A stretch of 41,634 nucleotides of DNA from DASSKF01 sp035690725. GTDB lineage: Bacteria > Actinomycetota > Actinomycetes > Actinomycetales > Dermatophilaceae. This document shows, in pieces, positions 38,465 to 41,634 of this stretch. The position numbers and the translations under genes are program-made. The stretch's first letter is position 1; every line of letters begins with the position of its first letter. The stretch spans positions 1 through 41,634 of the forward strand of contig DASSKF010000255.1 of NCBI GenBank assembly GCA_035690725.1, read 5' to 3'. The notes beneath the pieces are model-generated. The model was given only the letters and a program-made list of their open reading frames with translations. It did no database searches and was not told where the DNA came from.

Positions 38465-38570
38465 ACCTCGGGAGTCTCCGCGCAACCTCGGGACTTTGCG
38501 CACCGCAAAGTCCCGAGGTCCGCGGGAGACTCCCGAGGTCGGCGGGAAAGTCCCGAGGTCGGCGAGGGGG
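38465..38570. repeat. array of 20-bp repeats, two inverted and three direct, forming a long hairpin
   Basis: Units of 20 bp built on the core TCCCGAGGTC. Two lie in reverse orientation (starting 38465 and 38485) and three in forward orientation (starting 38511, 38531 and 38551). Inner arms 38485-38499 and 38505-38519 pair perfectly over 15 bp around a 5-nt loop. Outer arms 38465-38479 and 38525-38539 pair over another 15 bp, with three more pairs after a 1-nt bulge. The result is a nearly continuous stem of ~33 bp. It lies between dacB and the zincin-like gene and could end dacB transcription. Confidence 0.88.
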
Positions 38571-38592
38571 TGTCGTCCCGTAGCGTGGGTCC

Positions 38593-39675
38593 ATGAGCTC
38601 GCCGCACACCTACGTGGACTGGTCGGTCGCCAAGGCCACCGCCCGCCGGCTGGTGCCGGCCGGGCCGAGCGCCAACGCCGACGAGATCGCCGCGCTCGTC
38701 ACCGAGCTGCGGCAGGCGGCCTCCCGCGCCCGGACGCCGGTGGCCGAGACGGCCCGCATGCAGGTTCCCGAGGGCGCCGGCCCCGTCCTCGTCGTCGACC
38801 GGCCCGGCTGGATCGACGCCAACGTCGACTCGCTGCAGTCGATGCTGGACCCGGTGATCCGCAAGATCACCGCCAAGCAGGACGCCAAGCGTGGTCGCAC
38901 CTCCGGCTGGGACGCCCAGGCGACGGCCGGGGTCCGCAAGGTCGGCGGCAAGGTCACCGGCGGCGAGACCGGTGCGCTGATGGCCTTCCTCGCCGGCAAG
39001 GTGCTGGGACAGTACGACATCGCGCCGCAGGGCGACCCCCGGCTGCTGCTCGTGGCGCCCAACGTGATGCAGACCGAGCGCGAGCTCGACGTGGTCCCGC
39101 GCGACTTCCGCCTCTGGGTCTGCCTGCACGAGGAGACCCACCGCGTGCAGTTCAGCGCCGTGCCGTGGCTGCGCGAACACGTCATCGACTCCGCCCGACA
39201 CCTCTCGCTCGACCTCGTGCCGGACGTCGAGCAGCTCCCCGCCCGGCTGCAGCAGATCGCGCGCAGCGTGCCGGACGTCATGCGGGGCACCGGAAACGGG
39301 CTCGTCGACCTGTTCGCCACTCCCGAGCAGCGCGACGAGCTCGCCCGCCTGACCGCCGTGATGTCCCTGCTCGAGGGCCACGCCGACGTCGTCATGGACG
39401 ACGTGGGGCCCGAGGTGATCCCGACCGTCGCCCAGATCCGGGCCCGCTTCCAGGTCCGGCGCCGCGGCCGCGGATCGGTGGACCGGGTGCTGCGCCGCCT
39501 GCTCGGGCTCGACGCCAAGATGCGGCAGTACCGCGACGGGGCCCGCTTCGTGCGCGAGGTCACCGAGCGGGTCGGCGTGGACGGGTTCAACGCGGTGTGG
39601 ACCTCGCCGGAGACCCTGCCGCTGCCCACGGAGATCGAGCAGCCGGGCGACTGGGTCGCCCGGGTCCACGGCTGA
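38593..39675 (+). CDS. zincin-like metallopeptidase, 'coenzyme F420 biosynthesis-associated' family
   Basis: A 360-residue protein of the actinobacterial zincin-like (DUF2342-type) family. The metal motif HEETH is seen in 'FRLWVCLHEETHRVQF' (residues ~177-181), and the distal ligand is probably the Glu in 'MSLLEGHADVVMDDVG'. Other marks are 'VDRPGWIDANVDSLQSMLDPV', 'GALMAFLAGKVLGQYD' and 'DAKMRQYRDGARFVREV'. The family name comes from co-occurrence with F420 genes; its substrate is unknown. It sits in its usual place between dacB and tilS. The hexamer TAGCGT (38581-38586) lies 6 nt before ATG 38593 and there is no Shine-Dalgarno, so it is probably leaderless. Confidence 0.92.
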   Translation: MSSPHTYVDWSVAKATARRLVPAGPSANADEIAALVTELRQAASRARTPVAETARMQVPEGAGPVLVVDRPGWIDANVDSLQSMLDPVIRKITAKQDAKRGRTSGWDAQATAGVRKVGGKVTGGETGALMAFLAGKVLGQYDIAPQGDPRLLLVAPNVMQTERELDVVPRDFRLWVCLHEETHRVQFSAVPWLREHVIDSARHLSLDLVPDVEQLPARLQQIARSVPDVMRGTGNGLVDLFATPEQRDELARLTAVMSLLEGHADVVMDDVGPEVIPTVAQIRARFQVRRRGRGSVDRVLRRLLGLDAKMRQYRDGARFVREVTERVGVDGFNAVWTSPETLPLPTEIEQPGDWVARVHG

Positions 39676-39689
39676 CCCCACCCGCCGGT

Positions 39690-40670
39690 ATGCCGGGACC
39701 GCCCCCAGCCGTCGCCGCCACCCGGGTCGCCGTGCGCCGGGCACTGGCCGGACTGCCCCCCGGTTCCCTCGTGCTGGTGGCCTGCAGCGGCGGCGCCGAC
39801 TCGCTCGCGCTCGCTGCTGCCGCCGCCGTCGAGGTGGCCCGCTTGGGCTCGCGCGCCGGCGCCGTCGTCGTCGACCACCGGTTGCAGGCGGGCTCGGCGG
39901 ACGTCGCCGAGCGGGCCGCGGCCACCTGCCGCGGTCTCGGCCTCTCCCCGGTCCACGTGGTGCCCGTCGACGTCCCTGCGGCCGGCCCCGGTCCCGAGGC
40001 GCGGGCCCGGGTGGCGCGCTACGCGGCGCTGGAGGCGGTCGCGGACCGCGAGCACGCGGCATACCTGCTCCTCGGTCACACCCGCGACGACCAGGCCGAG
40101 CAGGTGCTCCTCGGGCTCGCCCGGGGCTCCGGCGCCCGCTCCCTGTCCGGTATGCCGCGCGCTCGCGGCCGGGTGCTGCGTCCCCTCCTCGAGCTGGGCC
40201 GGGAGGTGACCCGCGAGGCGTGCTCGGCCCTGGGGCTCGAGCCGTGGGAGGACCCGCACAACCGGGACACGGCATACCGGCGGGTGCGGGCGAGGCGGCT
40301 GGTCGGTGACCTCGAGGAGCAGCTGGGACCGGGGGTGGCGGCCGGGCTGGCCCGCAGCGCGGACCTGCTGCGCGACGACGCCGACCTGCTCGAGGAGCTG
40401 GCCGGCAGCGCGCGCGAGCGGCTGGGGGACGCGCCCTGGCCGGTGACCGACCTGCTCGCGCTGCCACGGTCCCTCCGGGGACGGGTGCTGCGCGCGCTGC
40501 TCACCGGCGCCGGCGCACCCCCCGGCAGCACCTTCGCGGCCCACGTGGCCGCGGTCGAGGCGCTGCTCACCGACTGGCACGGGCAGGGCCCGGTCGACCT
40601 GCCCGGAGGCGTGCGGGTCACACGGCGTGACGGGCGACTGCTCGTCGACCCGGGCCGTCCGGTTGAATAG
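39690..40670 (+). CDS. tilS: tRNA(Ile)-lysidine synthase
   Basis: Converts C34 of tRNA-Ile(CAU) to lysidine, an essential step for reading AUA codons. The 326-residue protein has the PP-loop SGGADS (33-38) in 'LVACSGGADSLALAAAAAVEV', 'AVVVDHRLQAGSADVAERAA', 'LGHTRDDQAEQVLLGLARGSGARSLSGMP', 'RPLLELGREVTREAC' and 'WEDPHNRDTAYRRVRARRLV'. The short C-terminal region is typical of actinobacterial TilS. It starts 14 bp after the zincin-like gene and is 33 bp upstream of hpt, an arrangement conserved in actinobacteria. Confidence 0.95.
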   Translation: MPGPPPAVAATRVAVRRALAGLPPGSLVLVACSGGADSLALAAAAAVEVARLGSRAGAVVVDHRLQAGSADVAERAAATCRGLGLSPVHVVPVDVPAAGPGPEARARVARYAALEAVADREHAAYLLLGHTRDDQAEQVLLGLARGSGARSLSGMPRARGRVLRPLLELGREVTREACSALGLEPWEDPHNRDTAYRRVRARRLVGDLEEQLGPGVAAGLARSADLLRDDADLLEELAGSARERLGDAPWPVTDLLALPRSLRGRVLRALLTGAGAPPGSTFAAHVAAVEALLTDWHGQGPVDLPGGVRVTRRDGRLLVDPGRPVE

Positions 40671-40703
40671 ACGCCCGACGCACAGACCGACAGGAGCACG
40701 TTC

Positions 40704-41255
40704 GTGGACGCCGACGACATGGGGACCAAGCTCGAGAAGATCCTCGTGACCGAGGAGCAGATCCGGGACCGGCTGGCCGAGCTGGCCGAGGAGATCTGGG
40801 AGGACTACCAGGACAAGGACGTCCTGCTCGTCGGCGTGCTCAAGGGCGCCGTCATGGTGATGGCCGACCTGATGCGCGCCCTGCCCGGCACCGTGCCGAT
40901 GGACTGGATGGCGATCTCCTCCTACGGCTCGGGCACCAAGTCCTCGGGCGTGGTGCGGATCGTCATGGACCTGCGGACCGACATCACCGACAAGCACGTG
41001 CTGATCGTCGAGGACATCATCGACTCGGGCCTCACCCTGTCCTGGATCAAGGCCAACCTGGAGTCGCGGAACCCGGCGTCGGTCGAGATCGTGACGCTGC
41101 TGCGCAAGCCGGACGTGGTCAAGGTGGACATCCCGGTCAAGTACGTCGGCTTCGACATCCCCAACGAGTTCGTCGTGGGCTACGGCCTGGACTACGCGGA
41201 GCAGTACCGCAACCTCAAGGTGGTCGGTACGCTCGCCCCGGAGGTCTACTCCTGA
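40704..41255 (+). CDS. hpt: hypoxanthine phosphoribosyltransferase
   Basis: Purine salvage enzyme that makes IMP/GMP from hypoxanthine/guanine and PRPP. The 183-residue protein has 'VLLVGVLKGAVMVMADLMRAL', the flexible-loop 'SSYGSGTKSSG', the PRPP-binding 'VLIVEDIIDSGLTLSWI' (acidic pair Glu103-Asp104) and 'KYVGFDIPNEFVVGYGLDYAEQYRNL' at the C-terminus. Size is normal. GTG 40704 has an AGGAGCACG Shine-Dalgarno. It lies between tilS and ftsH as in most actinobacteria and many Firmicutes. Confidence 0.96.
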   Translation: MDADDMGTKLEKILVTEEQIRDRLAELAEEIWEDYQDKDVLLVGVLKGAVMVMADLMRALPGTVPMDWMAISSYGSGTKSSGVVRIVMDLRTDITDKHVLIVEDIIDSGLTLSWIKANLESRNPASVEIVTLLRKPDVVKVDIPVKYVGFDIPNEFVVGYGLDYAEQYRNLKVVGTLAPEVYS

Positions 41256-41287
41256 GCGCCCGGCTGCGGGGAGGTTCGTCGGGCGTT
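41255..41287 (+). terminator. hairpin after hpt
   Basis: AGCGCCCG (41255-41262) pairs with CGGGCGTT (41280-41287) with one wobble, around a 17-nt loop, immediately after the hpt stop. The rest of 41288-41470 should hold the ftsH promoter; TTGACC at 41338-41343 with CAGCGT 17 nt later is the best candidate. Confidence 0.4.
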
Positions 41288-41442
41288 CGACTTTCCGCTG
41301 CCGGTCGACCTGCGGAACACTGGGACCTGGCCGCACGTTGACCTGCACGAACACCGTGCGCAGCGTCCCGTGTACCGTCGGTGGGCGGGGCCGGCTGCGT
41401 CCGGCGGGTGCGCGGCAACGCGGACGACTTGGCTACTGAGCA

Positions 41443-41462
41443 GGAGGGACGGGGCGCGCCCC
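41443..41462 (+). promoter_or_regulatory. ftsH leader: distant Shine-Dalgarno followed by a 12-bp palindrome
   Basis: GGAGGG (41443-41448) is the only good Shine-Dalgarno in front of ftsH, but it ends 22 nt before ATG 41471. Between them lies the perfect palindrome GGGGCGCGCCCC (41451-41462). Folding of this element would shorten the effective distance, although as a hairpin its loop would be very small. Confidence 0.45.
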
Positions 41463-41470
41463 GCAGTTAG

Positions 41471-41634
41471 ATGAACTTCAAGCGCATCCTTCGCACGCCG
41501 ATGATCTGGATCCTCCTGATCATCGCGCTCGGCCTGTTCTGGTTCACGGTCGGCGACAACGGCGGCTTCCAGCGGATCGACACCTCCGCCGCCGAGCAGC
41601 TGATCAGCCAGGAGAAGGTCGCCTCGGCGAAGCT
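41471..41634 (+). CDS. ftsH: ATP-dependent zinc metalloprotease FtsH, N-terminal part (cut by window edge)
   Basis: The first 54 residues are visible. 'MNFKRILRTPMIWILLIIALGLFWF' contains the first membrane helix of FtsH, and 'TVGDNGGFQRIDTSAAEQLISQEKVASAK' begins the extracytoplasmic domain. The AAA+ and zinc-protease domains lie beyond the window. FtsH degrades membrane and regulatory proteins. An in-frame TAG directly before ATG 41471 rules out an upstream start. Identification rests on this N-terminus plus the conserved position after hpt. Confidence 0.9.
   Translation, partial: MNFKRILRTPMIWILLIIALGLFWFTVGDNGGFQRIDTSAAEQLISQEKVASAK

Noticed and set aside
38465..38570. Possible CRISPR array after dacB
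   Set aside because: The 20-bp units are contiguous, with no unique spacers, two are inverted, and no cas gene is present.
38610..41354. 914-codon minus-strand open frame over the zincin-like, tilS and hpt genes
   Set aside because: It is antisense to three conserved genes and has no recognisable domain.

Overview
The window is chromosomal DNA of a high-GC actinobacterium. Third codon positions are almost all G or C, GTG starts are common, many genes overlap as ATGA or GTGA, and Ala-Tyr/Met-Pro codons are often written with 'TATGCC'. The order ppa / dacB / zincin-like protease / tilS / hpt / ftsH is the conserved actinobacterial arrangement also known from mycobacteria. Together these suggest a member of the Micrococcales, probably the Intrasporangiaceae (Janibacter, Knoellia, Phycicoccus or Terrabacter type). 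The genus is an inference.

Layout. (1) 1-9460, mostly housekeeping: the end of an Lrp/AsnC-like gene, a MOSC protein, a TipA-like MerR regulator behind a perfect palindromic operator, tmk-holB, a ScyD/ScyE-like secreted protein, a secreted TAP-type hydrolase, tRNA-Thr(CGT), a VOC protein, and a coupled pair of a class IV aminotransferase and a sulfotransferase-like protein. (2) 9471-18431, a stress or low-oxygen island: a PPOX-fold protein, two tandem universal stress proteins, a 47-residue GPGG membrane protein, a DoxX-like membrane protein, a CoA-transferase-like protein that seems to lack its active-site segment, an orphan NarL/LuxR response regulator, the Kup potassium transporter, a CBS-CBS-BON protein and a hemerythrin with a Cys-rich N-terminus. 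Three of its promoters (DoxX, second USP, CBS-BON) carry a DosR-like box (GGGAC(C/T)-N3-G-N-CCC). In each case a possible -10 hexamer starts exactly 23 nt after the box. (3) 18474-23850: dienelactone hydrolase, class F sortase, a GntR/FCD regulator coupled to an MFS transporter, and a RipA-like NlpC/P60 peptidoglycan hydrolase. (4) 23880-36359, a polyamine uptake and catabolism cluster. The minus-strand part is substrate-binding protein, gamma-aminobutyraldehyde-type dehydrogenase, ATPase, two permeases and a FAD oxidoreductase, with a YtcJ/NfdA-like amidohydrolase upstream. The divergent plus-strand operon is an omega-transaminase, an Lrp/AsnC regulator and a second FAD oxidoreductase. (5) 36391-41634: ppa, dacB, the zincin-like protease, tilS, hpt and the start of ftsH.

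How the genes work together. The polyamine cluster would import putrescine or a related polyamine, transaminate it to an aminoaldehyde and oxidise that to GABA or a homologue, with the linked Lrp/AsnC protein as the likely local sensor. The stress island resembles the content of the mycobacterial dormancy (DosR) regulon: universal stress proteins, CBS-BON and an orphan response regulator, plus potassium uptake and O2/NO-type iron proteins. No sensor kinase is present, and the response regulator differs from DosR in its recognition helix. Several genes appear to be leaderless, with a hexamer of pattern xAxxxT ending 6-7 nt before the start codon. No CRISPR array, transposase, integrase or prophage gene was seen. 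No gene-free stretch exceeds 300 bases.
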